Positions 27,801 to 34,999 of a DNA stretch of 64,000 bases are shown here, in pieces. The DNA is from Myxococcus virescens. Lineage in GTDB: Bacteria; Myxococcota; Myxococcia; Myxococcales; Myxococcaceae. The position numbers were made by a program, and so were the translations under genes. The stretch covers positions 387,293 to 451,292 of the forward strand of contig NZ_FNAJ01000005.1 in NCBI RefSeq assembly GCF_900101905.1. The letters are read 5' to 3'. The notes beneath the pieces were generated by a model. That model was not told where the DNA came from. It ran no database searches and worked only from the letters and a program-made list of their open reading frames with translations. Each line of letters begins with the position of its first letter. Within the stretch, counting starts at the first letter, position 1.

Positions 27801-30737
27801 GTAGGCGACCAGGCGCTTCTCGTGGTGCTCGCCGACCGCCCCGACCACCGCCGCGCTGATGCTCGGCTCCTGGAGCAACGCGGCCTCGATTTCACCCGGC
27901 TCGATGCGCTGTCCACGGATGGAGAGCTGGAAGTCGACGCGGCCGAGGAACTCGATGGTGCCATCCGGCAGGTACCGCCCGAGGTCGCCGGTGCGGTAGA
28001 GGCGCTCGCCCGTCCGTGGGTGCACGGTGAACTTCTTCGAGCCCGCGCCCGCGCCCACGTAGCCCAGCGCCACCCCCACGCCCGCGCAGCACAGCTCGCC
28101 GGGCACCCAGATGGGGCGCTCGTCCAGGTGCTCGTCCAGCACGTAGTACTTCGTGTTCGAGATGGGCTTGCCGTACGGGATGCTGCGGCGCCGCTCATCG
28201 GCTTCGACGACCGGATGGGAGATGTTCCACAGGGACGTCTCCGTCGGGCCGCCGACGCTCATCAGCTTCACGTCGCCGAACTTCGCCCGCAGCCGTGCGG
28301 GCATGGTGACGGGGAGCCAATCTCCTCCGAGCATCACCAGACGCAGCGGGCAGGTCAGCCGGGCGTTGCTGCCTTCGAGATACGTCAGCAGCATCTCCAT
28401 CATCGCCGGCACGGTGCTCCAGATGGAGACGCCATGACGGGACATCAGCTCGGCCCAGTGGGAAGGGTCCCGACGCGAGGAGGCGTCCGGCATGACCAGG
28501 GCCGCGCCCGCGCTCAGGGTGCCGAAGACGTCGTAGACGGAGAAGTCGTGGTGGAGCGCGCTGAGCGCGATGACGCGGTCATCCGGCCCGACGCCAAACT
28601 TCCGGTTCGTCCACTCCACGCCGTTGACCATCCCGGCGTGGGTGAGCATGGCCCCGTTGGGCTGGCCCGTGGAGCCGGAGGTGTAGAGGATGTGCGCCAG
28701 GTCCTCGGGCTTCTGCACGGGCGCCAGTGGCGCCTCGCTGTACTCACTGAAGGCGTCCGGCGTGACGACCAGCACCTGCACCCCTTCGGGCCAGGACTCC
28801 TGGGCGAACTTCGGCTGCGTCACCGCCAGCTCGGCCCCGCCATTCCGCATCATGTAGACGCGTCGCTCGTGCGGCAGCCCCGCGTCAATGGGCAGGTACG
28901 CCGCTCCCGAGCTGAGAACCCCCAGCGCGGCCACGACCTGCTCCCACCCCTTCTCCATGACAATCGCGACGATGCGGTTGGGCGCGGCGCCACGCTCGCG
29001 CAGCGCGTGTCCGAGCCGGCTGGAGCGCCGGGCGAGCTCGCCATAGCTCAGGCTGACGCTCGACGAGGCCAGCGCCAGGGCATCCGGGCGCGCCGCGGCG
29101 TGGCGGTAGAAGCCCGTGTGGAGCAGCTCCCCACTCCGCGGGCGCGCCGTGTCGTTGACGCGGGCCAGCAGCTCCACCTGCCGGACCGGACGGGTGTCCA
29201 GCCCCTGCTGGTCCCACGCCGCGTCGTCCTCCGCCAGGCGCCGCAGCAGCGCGCAGAAGCTGGAGAACATGTCTTCAATCATGCCGGGCGGGAACAGCTC
29301 CTCCGCCACGTCCCAGTTCAGGAAGACGCCGCCCCGCTGGTAGACAATCTGCAGGTCGATCCACACCTGGGGCGTCTGCGTCAGCGCTTCGATGAGCTCG
29401 CCGAACTCCTCCGCCAGGAAGTCGACCCAGTGCGAGTCCTTGCTCTTGGAGTGAGACGCGAAGCTCGTCATCACCACCGGCATGATGGCGCCCGCGATAC
29501 GGCCCTGGGCCCTGAACAGTTCCCGCAGCAGCTCGACGCCGCTGACCTCACGGTGCTCCAGCGCCAGGAAGAGCTGGTCCCGGATGGCCAGAGCCCGCTC
29601 CGTGAACGTCCGCTCCGGCCGGTGGTCCACCTCGATCAGCGTGAAGCTGGCGAAGGTGCCGACAATCTCGTTGACCTGGGGATGAAGGGGCAGCCGGTTG
29701 AAGTGCGGGACGTTGAGCGTGAAGCGAGGGCTGCGGCTCCAGCGCGCCATGACCTCCGCGTACGCCGCCAGCAGCAGCTCCGGCTCGGTCAGCTTGCGCG
29801 CGCGGGCTCGCTGCTTGAGCGGCTGCCAGATATCTGGCCCCAACCGTTCGAACACGCGCCCGAAACGAGGGCGCCGGAGCGAACCCGGGTCCTTGTCGAG
29901 CGGGAGGTCCGGCGCGGGCGGGAGGTTCGGGAGGCGGGAGCGCCAGTACTCGAGCGAACGCGCATAACGAGCACCGCGCGCGTGCTGCACCGCCAGCGCG
30001 TAGTCCCGGAAGGACAGGTCCAGTTGGGGAAGCGCGGGCGCCCCGCCCAGGTGTTTGTAGAGGTGGACGAGTTCCCGGTAGAGAATCTGGAAGCTGTAAC
30101 CATCGATGAAGGTCCCATCGATGCTCATGAAGAGGCGCGAGCGCCCCCCGTCGAGCTGGCACACGCGGAGCTCGAACAACGGCCACTGGTCGAGCGCCAG
30201 CACCTGCTGCGACAGCCGCTCGCGGATGGCCTGGAAGCGAGCCTCCGTCTCTTCCTGTTCGCGACCGCGCAGGTCCTCCACGGGCAGGACGTAGCGCGGC
30301 ACGTCGGGGAGGATGCGCTGCTGGAAGCCCGGGAGCGCCACCACCCGAAGCATCTCGTGGCGGGCGATGAGCAGGTTCCAGGCGTCCTCGAAGCGGGCCA
30401 GGTCGAGCGCGTGGCAGTCAATCTCGTTGTACGCGTGCATCGCCGCGTTCATCTCGAGCTCGGCCTGCCGGCCCACGCTGTAGGCCTGCTGGATCTCCGT
30501 CATCGGGAACGGCGCGTGCCGCTCCTCGGGCCGGGGCGTGATTTGCGGCAGCGTCTCCGCCTGAGGCATGCGCTGCTCCGACAGCAGGGTCAGCAGCGCG
30601 GCCTTGTTCGCCACGAGCTGCTCGCGCAGCGCTCCCGGAATCTCGCCCGTGGGCGAATCGACCGCCAGGCGGTCCCCCTCCACCGACAGCTTGATGCCGT
30701 GCCCAGCGAGGGCCTGAAGAAGCTCATTCAATGTCAT
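21816..30737 (-). CDS. Hybrid NRPS-PKS: TubC-Cy-A-PCP-KS-AT-DH-KR-ACP
   Basis: 2973 residues, two modules. NRPS part: TubC docking (1-55); heterocyclisation domain with DGTFIDGYS (the Cy DxxxxD motif in place of HHxxxDG) near 209; adenylation domain (YTSGSTGQPNG near 682); PCP with GANS near 1085. Specificity positions read about D-F-Y-S-M-G-V-L-W, which is not clearly Ser, Thr or Cys, the only amino acids a Cy domain can cyclise. PKS part: intact KS (TACSTS, HGTGT, KGNIGH); AT with GHSTGE but the odd motif RAAHS; DH intact (H-RVF-G-TPTL-P, DACLQ); KR with AGGLGRLG and LDD but His where the catalytic Tyr should be (SNHCAAN, residue 2733); ACP GIDSL. It forms an oxazoline or thiazoline ring and then adds one polyketide unit. 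The start overlaps the upstream stop by 4 bases. Confidence 0.94.
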   Translation of the reverse strand: MTLNELLQALAGHGIKLSVEGDRLAVDSPTGEIPGALREQLVANKAALLTLLSEQRMPQAETLPQITPRPEERHAPFPMTEIQQAYSVGRQAELEMNAAMHAYNEIDCHALDLARFEDAWNLLIARHEMLRVVALPGFQQRILPDVPRYVLPVEDLRGREQEETEARFQAIRERLSQQVLALDQWPLFELRVCQLDGGRSRLFMSIDGTFIDGYSFQILYRELVHLYKHLGGAPALPQLDLSFRDYALAVQHARGARYARSLEYWRSRLPNLPPAPDLPLDKDPGSLRRPRFGRVFERLGPDIWQPLKQRARARKLTEPELLLAAYAEVMARWSRSPRFTLNVPHFNRLPLHPQVNEIVGTFASFTLIEVDHRPERTFTERALAIRDQLFLALEHREVSGVELLRELFRAQGRIAGAIMPVVMTSFASHSKSKDSHWVDFLAEEFGELIEALTQTPQVWIDLQIVYQRGGVFLNWDVAEELFPPGMIEDMFSSFCALLRRLAEDDAAWDQQGLDTRPVRQVELLARVNDTARPRSGELLHTGFYRHAAARPDALALASSSVSLSYGELARRSSRLGHALRERGAAPNRIVAIVMEKGWEQVVAALGVLSSGAAYLPIDAGLPHERRVYMMRNGGAELAVTQPKFAQESWPEGVQVLVVTPDAFSEYSEAPLAPVQKPEDLAHILYTSGSTGQPNGAMLTHAGMVNGVEWTNRKFGVGPDDRVIALSALHHDFSVYDVFGTLSAGAALVMPDASSRRDPSHWAELMSRHGVSIWSTVPAMMEMLLTYLEGSNARLTCPLRLVMLGGDWLPVTMPARLRAKFGDVKLMSVGGPTETSLWNISHPVVEADERRRSIPYGKPISNTKYYVLDEHLDERPIWVPGELCCAGVGVALGYVGAGAGSKKFTVHPRTGERLYRTGDLGRYLPDGTIEFLGRVDFQLSIRGQRIEPGEIEAALLQEPSISAAVVGAVGEHHEKRLVAYVVASDTKRGVDTRHVREFLSRKLPEHLVPATYVVLEALPLTRNAKVDRKALPHPDHVARPTQREESKPAVAARPGREAQALQQSIAKAVAEVLGVPEVHPDRNFFELGANSVHLIKLHLELKEKLGLSVPVTDLFGRPTVKVLAARLAAAGGEAKPEVALAPREETPRTQDARDIAIIGMSCRFPGASTPEQFWQNLMQGVESVGTFTDDELLAAGVSPEAFRNPGYVRSSAVMEDFDAFDAEFFSLTPREARALDPQQRVFLECAWEALEHAGYPPSGRNGLVGVYAGKSVSHYRYPYPDLTRPIGFFQDLMAQDKDFLATQVSYKLDLRGPSINVQTACSTSLVAVSEACAALNEGSCDLALAGGVAIKVPHRVGYLYEEGSVFSRDGHCRPFDAGANGTIPGSGAGIVVLKRLSQALADGDRVLAVIKGSAINNDGHRKVGFMAPGVEGQTDVVRRAHQHAKVDPRSISYVEAHGTGTAIGDPIEVSALTEAFGGQVQTQSCGLGSVKGNIGHLDSAAGIAGLIKVVLALQHRTLPPTLHYQSPNPRLELHKTPFYVVDKARPWTATQGVLRAGLSSFGIGGTNVHVVVEEAPPQATPAPDVHQVDRSRHLLALSARSPEALRQLAGRYRVALEAPGASLADVCFSANTGRVAFDHRLAVVGADAAQVAAVLGAAERKDEHPGVIQGEADTKQAVKVAFLFSGQGSQYVGAARELYQTHPGFRRRIDSFDQMLREYWDRSLISVLYAEPGTPSPIDQLDYAQPVVFVLEYALAELWMSWGIQPDVLLGHSTGELAAACIAGVFSVEDGLKLAVHRGRLIQQLPEGSNIAVSAAEPELRQFLAQGGWASSIAAVNGPDNVVISGIPAEIVEIGRALDAKGYKVKRLNIPRAAHSVMMEAILPEFRAVAASLRYSPPSIPMVSGMTGELITDGLCTPDYWCSQLRNPVQFGRGVEALYRDGMRVFVEVGPKATLLGMAARSVPEGAGTWLPSLRADDGGWRQMLESLAALYVRGVPVDWAAVDAGYPRRKVEVPTYAFQRQRYWEEGAGLQRPNGRSVSRAEHPLIGERVPLAVLEAGELLFEATLGPASQAFLGQHRVFGTPTLPATGYVEMALAAGTRLLGTTALELTDLSILNAMTFPKDAERKVQCAVRRDGEGRAAVRIFSRTGEGSERAWSLHATGTLAVLGDDASATEAHDLDSVLKDLQTPLPVEDYYQRARNAGVDFGPEFQGITELRREGEQVLARIERPAGLGSGGGYLAHPALMDACLQVVGGAYPDMDGTELYVPVHIERLHVLGSIEDGVWSHAVVRPVDEAGKRLRADVRIFGRDGALRAWVRGLELQRTSQEALRAALSTSLDEWLYERRWEPLALEGTRPETLVPASGACLILSERDGTGQQLAQVLTRDGRACFVAIRGTEPRRIDETTFEVPDAPDALMEALRELPLPAALSDVILMWGSHTEDAETLDADALGQAARVTGGGALGVLQFLLDRGYSGTVWLVSRGAQPVKPGVPLPGLAQSLLWGMARPLAIEASELDCRCVDLDAQGEPSAQVELLAQEIRRRAEVAEDQVAYRDGRYVARLRRAESRKLVEASAERVEAFRADRTYLVAGGLGRLGLLTAELLASRGARNLVLTGRGAPGPQAVERLEHLRQQGVRVEYRQVDIADAEPLAALLNEVARDMAPLGGVFHSAGVLDDGVLRQQRWERFETVLRPKLRGAWNLHRLTAGLPLDYFVMFSSVASLVGSAGQSNHCAANAFEDALAHHRRALGLPALSINWGIWAGDAGAQVSVSEEARTPGFGVIPKAQGLRALELLLTSRVPQVGVAAIDWAVFGSGRSTPYVAELRERAGGERTEERASFLDTLTAAPTEMRRQLLMDYVREQVAWMRGAGSSESIDPARGFHELGIDSLAALQLKNRLQSGLGVSLPATLVFNYPTAEKLATQLMDAFIPLEFTEEARVTSKSDAPVESPLEGLAEANLAHLLSEQLSKMN

Positions 30738-33700
30738 AGCAGGACCCGCTTCGAATCATTGCGCTCCGAGGAGGCAGCGCCGAGCACACTGGCCACAGCG
30801 AGCTTTTCGAGAAGCTCAGCCGTCACCTGCTCAATGGAACTTTCATCGACGAAACTCTTGAGGGGCAGGCTCACGTCGAGTTCACCCAGCACCATGTCCC
30901 GCAACTCGAGCGCCATGATGGAGTCGAACCCCAGCGCGTCGAACGAGTCCGTCGACGAGAGCTTCGCCGTCGGAATCTTGCCGACCTCGCTGATCATCTC
31001 CTTGAGACGCGCCTCCAGGACGCCGCGGCGCGCGGATCCTTCCAGCGCGAGCAACACCTCGCGCAGCTTGCGCGGCGCCTCCACGACGTCAGGTACGTCA
31101 TCGGTGACGGACGCGGGCCGGAACAGCGACGAAGCCACGATGGAGGGATGGCTGGCAGTCCATCGCGCCACATCGAAGCGCGCGATGCCCCGGGTGACGC
31201 GGTTCTCCGCGAGCACCAGCGCCATGGCCGCCAGGGCTTCATCCACGGACATGGGCGACATGCCCCGCTCCGCCAGCCGGTCGCCACGCCGGGCATCCGC
31301 GACGGCCATGCCGACCTCGCCCCAGCTCCCCCAGTTGAGACTGATGGCCGGCAGGCCCCGTTCGCGACGGAAGTGCGCCAGCGCATCGAGGAACGCGTTG
31401 GATGCGGCGTAGCTGGCCTGTCCCGGCGAGCCCATCAGCGACGCCGTCGAGGAAAACAGGACGAAGTGCTCGAGGGTGGTGTCGGTGGCCAGCGCATGGA
31501 GGTTCCAGGCACCGTCGACCTTGGGGCCCATGACCGTCTCGAAGTCCTGGGGCTCCCACTGCAACAACGAGCTGTCCGCCAGCACACCCGCGCTGTGGAA
31601 GATGCCCCCCAGCGGCGCTCCGCCTCGGCGGACGGCAGCCAGCATCTCCGCCACCGACTCCGGGCGGCTCACATCGACGCGGAAGGTCTCCACCCGCGCG
31701 CCCGCCGCACGCAGCGGCGCCAGGGCCTGCCGGGCCTCGTCGGTCTCACCTTTTCTTCCACAGAGGGCAAGGTGCCGCGCGCCGCGCTCCACCAGCCAGG
31801 AGGCGAGCCGCAGTCCGATTCCGCCGAGCCCACCCGTAATCAGATACGTGCGGTCTTGCCGGGGACGAAACGCTCCCACGCCTTCCGGAATCGTCTGGGT
31901 CTGCGTGAGCGAGGGCACCCGCCGCTGCTCGCCGCGCAGCACGACCTCGTCGTCATCAGCGGCAGCAGGGACCTTGCGCGCCAGCTCCGTCACCAGCGTA
32001 CCGAAGGCCGCGGGTTCGATGTCGATGCGCTTGCAGGCAAGCTCCGGGTGCTCGTAGGCGACAACCCGTCCCAGGCCCCACAGCGGCGCGCCAGCAATCG
32101 CCGTGGGTCCAGTTCCTCCGCCAGCGGCTTGCGAGCCCTGGGTGACGAGGAACAACCGAGGCAGCGTAGGCACCGACTGCCGCGCCAGGGTCTGCACGAG
32201 CGACGCCGCCGCGTGGACCTCTCGCTGAACCGATGTGTGCAGCCCTTCCAGTGATTCGGAGTGCTCCGAACCCGACAGGTAGATGACGCCTCGGGGCGCC
32301 GGGCTCTCGGACAGCCACTCCCGCAGCACCGACGCCAGCTCGGAGCCCACGATGGCCACGCGCGCCGTGCCTCCGGCGGTGGACAGGGCTTGCCGAAGCG
32401 ACTCCGAGGTAGCCGGCTGCGTGCTCACGATGAGCCAGCGCCCCTCCGCGTCCACGCCCCCCTGCCCCACCGTGCGCGCATGCCACGTGAGTTCGCAGAA
32501 GAGGTCCCGGGGGGATGCGTCCCGGACGGTCTGCACGCTGCTCGGCGCTGGAGCGACCGCTCCGTCCCACCAGTAGCGCTCACGCTGCCACGGGTACGTC
32601 GGAACCACCGTCTTGCGCGCCCCCGTGCAGAGCCCCTCGAAACGAATGGAGCCTCCCGAGGAGTACCCACCCGCGATGACGCCCAGGACACCCGCCCAGG
32701 CATCCTCACCGGGCCTGCTGGCACGCAGGATGACGGCCTTGCTTCCCCGGCTTCGTGCAGCGGCCTCCAACGCCTCCCCAACGGAAGCCTCACAAGAGAC
32801 CTGGATGAAAGCCGAGGCGTTCCGCGCCCCCAGGTGCGCCACGGACGACGTCAGGTCGCTCGCCGCAGCGCGCTGCCGCTCCCAGTACGCGCCCGGCACC
32901 GTGGCGCCCGCTTCGATCCAGGCGTCATCGACGGTGGAGAAGAACGGGCACTTCACAGGTTGAGGACGCACGGGCTGCGCTGGGGCCAACTGCAAGGCGA
33001 GCCGCACGGCGTCTTCCACGCTGAGTGCTCCCGCGACCACTCCCGCGGAGAGCGCTCCCACGCCGAAGCCGGAAACAGCGGCGGGGGTCAGACCGCACGC
33101 GCGCCAGAGCTCCGCCAACGCGAGCTGGAGCACGAGGAGCGCGCCCACCGGGTGTCCTTCGCCCGCCTGCGCTCCCGCCACCTGTTCGATGACGGACCCA
33201 CCCGCCACCTGCCGGAGAACCGCATCCACCTTCTCCGCGTGGGCTCGGAAGACGTCCCGGCCCAGCAGCTCACGCAACAATCGGTTGGCCTCGGGCTCGG
33301 TGCCACCGAAGAGGAAGACGGGCTCACCCTCGCCTGAACCTCGAGTGACACCCGGCGCATCGCGTCCCTCCGTGACAGCGTGAAGGGCCGCTCGAAGCGC
33401 CTCGGGCGTCGGCGCCACGAGCGCCGCACGGTGCGCATGGTGTGAGCGTCCAGCGCCCGCCATGAAGCACGCATCCTGGAGCCGCGTTCCAGGACCGGCC
33501 TCCGACACGTACCGGAGCCATGATGCCGCCAGGGTGCGCAACGCGGGCTCCGAGCGCGCGGAGAGGGGCAACACATACGGCCCGGCGTCCGCGGCGGCAT
33601 GGGCGGCCTCCGCGTACGCCTCGACGAGCGCGTGCGCGTTCACACCGCTCATCCCAAACGAGCTCACGGCGACGCGATGAGGGCCGTCCTTCTCCGCCAG

Positions 33701-34999
33701 GGCCGTGCGCGCTCGAGGCACCGCGAGCCCTGAGCCCTCCCACGTGAACTCCGGGGTCGGGTGCTCGAAGTTGATGGAGGGAGGCACCTCGCCCGCCTGG
33801 AGCACCAGGACGGCCTTGATGAGTCCCGCGATGCCGGCCGCGGCTTCCGTGTGACCGATGTTCGGCTTGACGGAGCCAATCCACAGCGGGCGCTCCGACG
33901 TCCGCGATGCGCCGTAGACGCGCGACACGCCGTCCAGCTCAATAGGATCTCCCAGCCGCGTTCCCGTCCCGTGCGCTTCCAGGTAGTCCACCTGGCCGGG
34001 CTCGATGCCCGCGCGCTGCAACACGCGCCGGTACAGCGCTTCCTGCGCCCCGACGTTCGGCACCGTGAGACCACCGCTCGCGCCGTCGTGGTTCATGCCC
34101 GTGCCGCGCAAGGTCGCGAGGATGCGGTCGCCATCCCGGACGGCGTCCCGCAGCCGCTTCAGGACGACCACGCCACAGCCTTCCCCCTGCACCATGCCGT
34201 CCGCGTCCCGGTCGAACGTGCGGCAATGGCCGCTGGGGGAGAGAGCTCCCGCCTTGGACAGGAACACGCTGAGCTGCGGCGCCAGGATGAGCTTCACGCC
34301 TCCGGCGATGGCGAGCGTCGACTCCTCCGTCCGCAGGCTCTGACACGCCAGGTGCACGGCGGACAAAGAGGACGAGCACGCGGTGTCCACCGCCATGCTC
34401 GGCCCTTCGAGCCCGAGGAGGTACGACAGCCGGCCCGGGACATAGCTGGCGTCCACACCCGTGGAGTAGTGGGCGCTCACCTTCTCCAGCCCGCCCCCCG
34501 TGACGAACGCGTAGTCCTTCGCGTGGACGCCCGCGAAGACACCGGTCCGCGTCCCCTTGAGCTGGTGCGGGGGAATGCCAGCGTCCTCCAGGGCCTCCCA
34601 GCTCACCTCCAGGAAGAAGCGCTGCTGCGGGTCCATGCCCTCGGCTTCACGCCGGGAGATGTGGAAGAACTCCGCGTCGAACCGGTCCACCTCGTCGACG
34701 AAGCCGGCGCGGCGCATGGACAACTTCCCGGGCCTGGAGGGGTCCGGGTCATAGAGCCCCTGGAGCGCCTGTCGGTCGCTGGGAATCGCCGTCAGCGCCT
34801 CTTGTGCCCCCCACAGCAGGTCACGGAACTTCGCGGGGCTGGTGGCGCCCCCTGGAAAGCGGCAGGCCATGCCGATGATGGCAATCGGCTCCCGCTCACC
34901 ATTCGAGGCCGTGGCCAGCTTCTTCTGCAGCTTCTCGATGGTCAGCAACGCCTGCTGGAGTGGCGACAACTCCGCCATGAATCCGTCCTTGCGGTTCAT
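30734..34999 (-). CDS. Type I PKS module KS-AT(inactive)-KR-ACP
   Basis: 1421 residues. A coiled-coil docking helix (10-35) precedes a KS with intact Cys (TACSSSL, residue 208), HGTGT and KPNIGH. The AT remnant is about 200 residues instead of about 320: VFLFTGQG has become VFLFGGTE, the nucleophile motif GHSxG has become GFGVG (Ser lost), and the stretch that would hold the HAFH substrate motif is missing. It should not load an extender, so malonyl must come in trans. There is no DH. KR: TGGLGGIG, VLADS, and Ser, Tyr (ASYAASN) and Asn present. ACP: GFDSI. Expected output is a beta-hydroxyacyl chain passed to the Cy domain. The ATG shares one base with the upstream stop (TGATG); a GTG at 35002 is also in frame. 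Confidence 0.92.
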   Translation of the reverse strand: MNRKDGFMAELSPLQQALLTIEKLQKKLATASNGEREPIAIIGMACRFPGGATSPAKFRDLLWGAQEALTAIPSDRQALQGLYDPDPSRPGKLSMRRAGFVDEVDRFDAEFFHISRREAEGMDPQQRFFLEVSWEALEDAGIPPHQLKGTRTGVFAGVHAKDYAFVTGGGLEKVSAHYSTGVDASYVPGRLSYLLGLEGPSMAVDTACSSSLSAVHLACQSLRTEESTLAIAGGVKLILAPQLSVFLSKAGALSPSGHCRTFDRDADGMVQGEGCGVVVLKRLRDAVRDGDRILATLRGTGMNHDGASGGLTVPNVGAQEALYRRVLQRAGIEPGQVDYLEAHGTGTRLGDPIELDGVSRVYGASRTSERPLWIGSVKPNIGHTEAAAGIAGLIKAVLVLQAGEVPPSINFEHPTPEFTWEGSGLAVPRARTALAEKDGPHRVAVSSFGMSGVNAHALVEAYAEAAHAAADAGPYVLPLSARSEPALRTLAASWLRYVSEAGPGTRLQDACFMAGAGRSHHAHRAALVAPTPEALRAALHAVTEGRDAPGVTRGSGEGEPVFLFGGTEPEANRLLRELLGRDVFRAHAEKVDAVLRQVAGGSVIEQVAGAQAGEGHPVGALLVLQLALAELWRACGLTPAAVSGFGVGALSAGVVAGALSVEDAVRLALQLAPAQPVRPQPVKCPFFSTVDDAWIEAGATVPGAYWERQRAAASDLTSSVAHLGARNASAFIQVSCEASVGEALEAAARSRGSKAVILRASRPGEDAWAGVLGVIAGGYSSGGSIRFEGLCTGARKTVVPTYPWQRERYWWDGAVAPAPSSVQTVRDASPRDLFCELTWHARTVGQGGVDAEGRWLIVSTQPATSESLRQALSTAGGTARVAIVGSELASVLREWLSESPAPRGVIYLSGSEHSESLEGLHTSVQREVHAAASLVQTLARQSVPTLPRLFLVTQGSQAAGGGTGPTAIAGAPLWGLGRVVAYEHPELACKRIDIEPAAFGTLVTELARKVPAAADDDEVVLRGEQRRVPSLTQTQTIPEGVGAFRPRQDRTYLITGGLGGIGLRLASWLVERGARHLALCGRKGETDEARQALAPLRAAGARVETFRVDVSRPESVAEMLAAVRRGGAPLGGIFHSAGVLADSSLLQWEPQDFETVMGPKVDGAWNLHALATDTTLEHFVLFSSTASLMGSPGQASYAASNAFLDALAHFRRERGLPAISLNWGSWGEVGMAVADARRGDRLAERGMSPMSVDEALAAMALVLAENRVTRGIARFDVARWTASHPSIVASSLFRPASVTDDVPDVVEAPRKLREVLLALEGSARRGVLEARLKEMISEVGKIPTAKLSSTDSFDALGFDSIMALELRDMVLGELDVSLPLKSFVDESSIEQVTAELLEKLAVASVLGAASSERNDSKRVLL

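Noticed and set aside
25749..31412. Open frame of about 1887 codons on the plus strand
   Set aside because: It lies antisense to the hybrid NRPS-PKS gene in high-GC DNA, is rich in Arg, His and Val, and shows no domain; such mirror frames accompany every large gene here.
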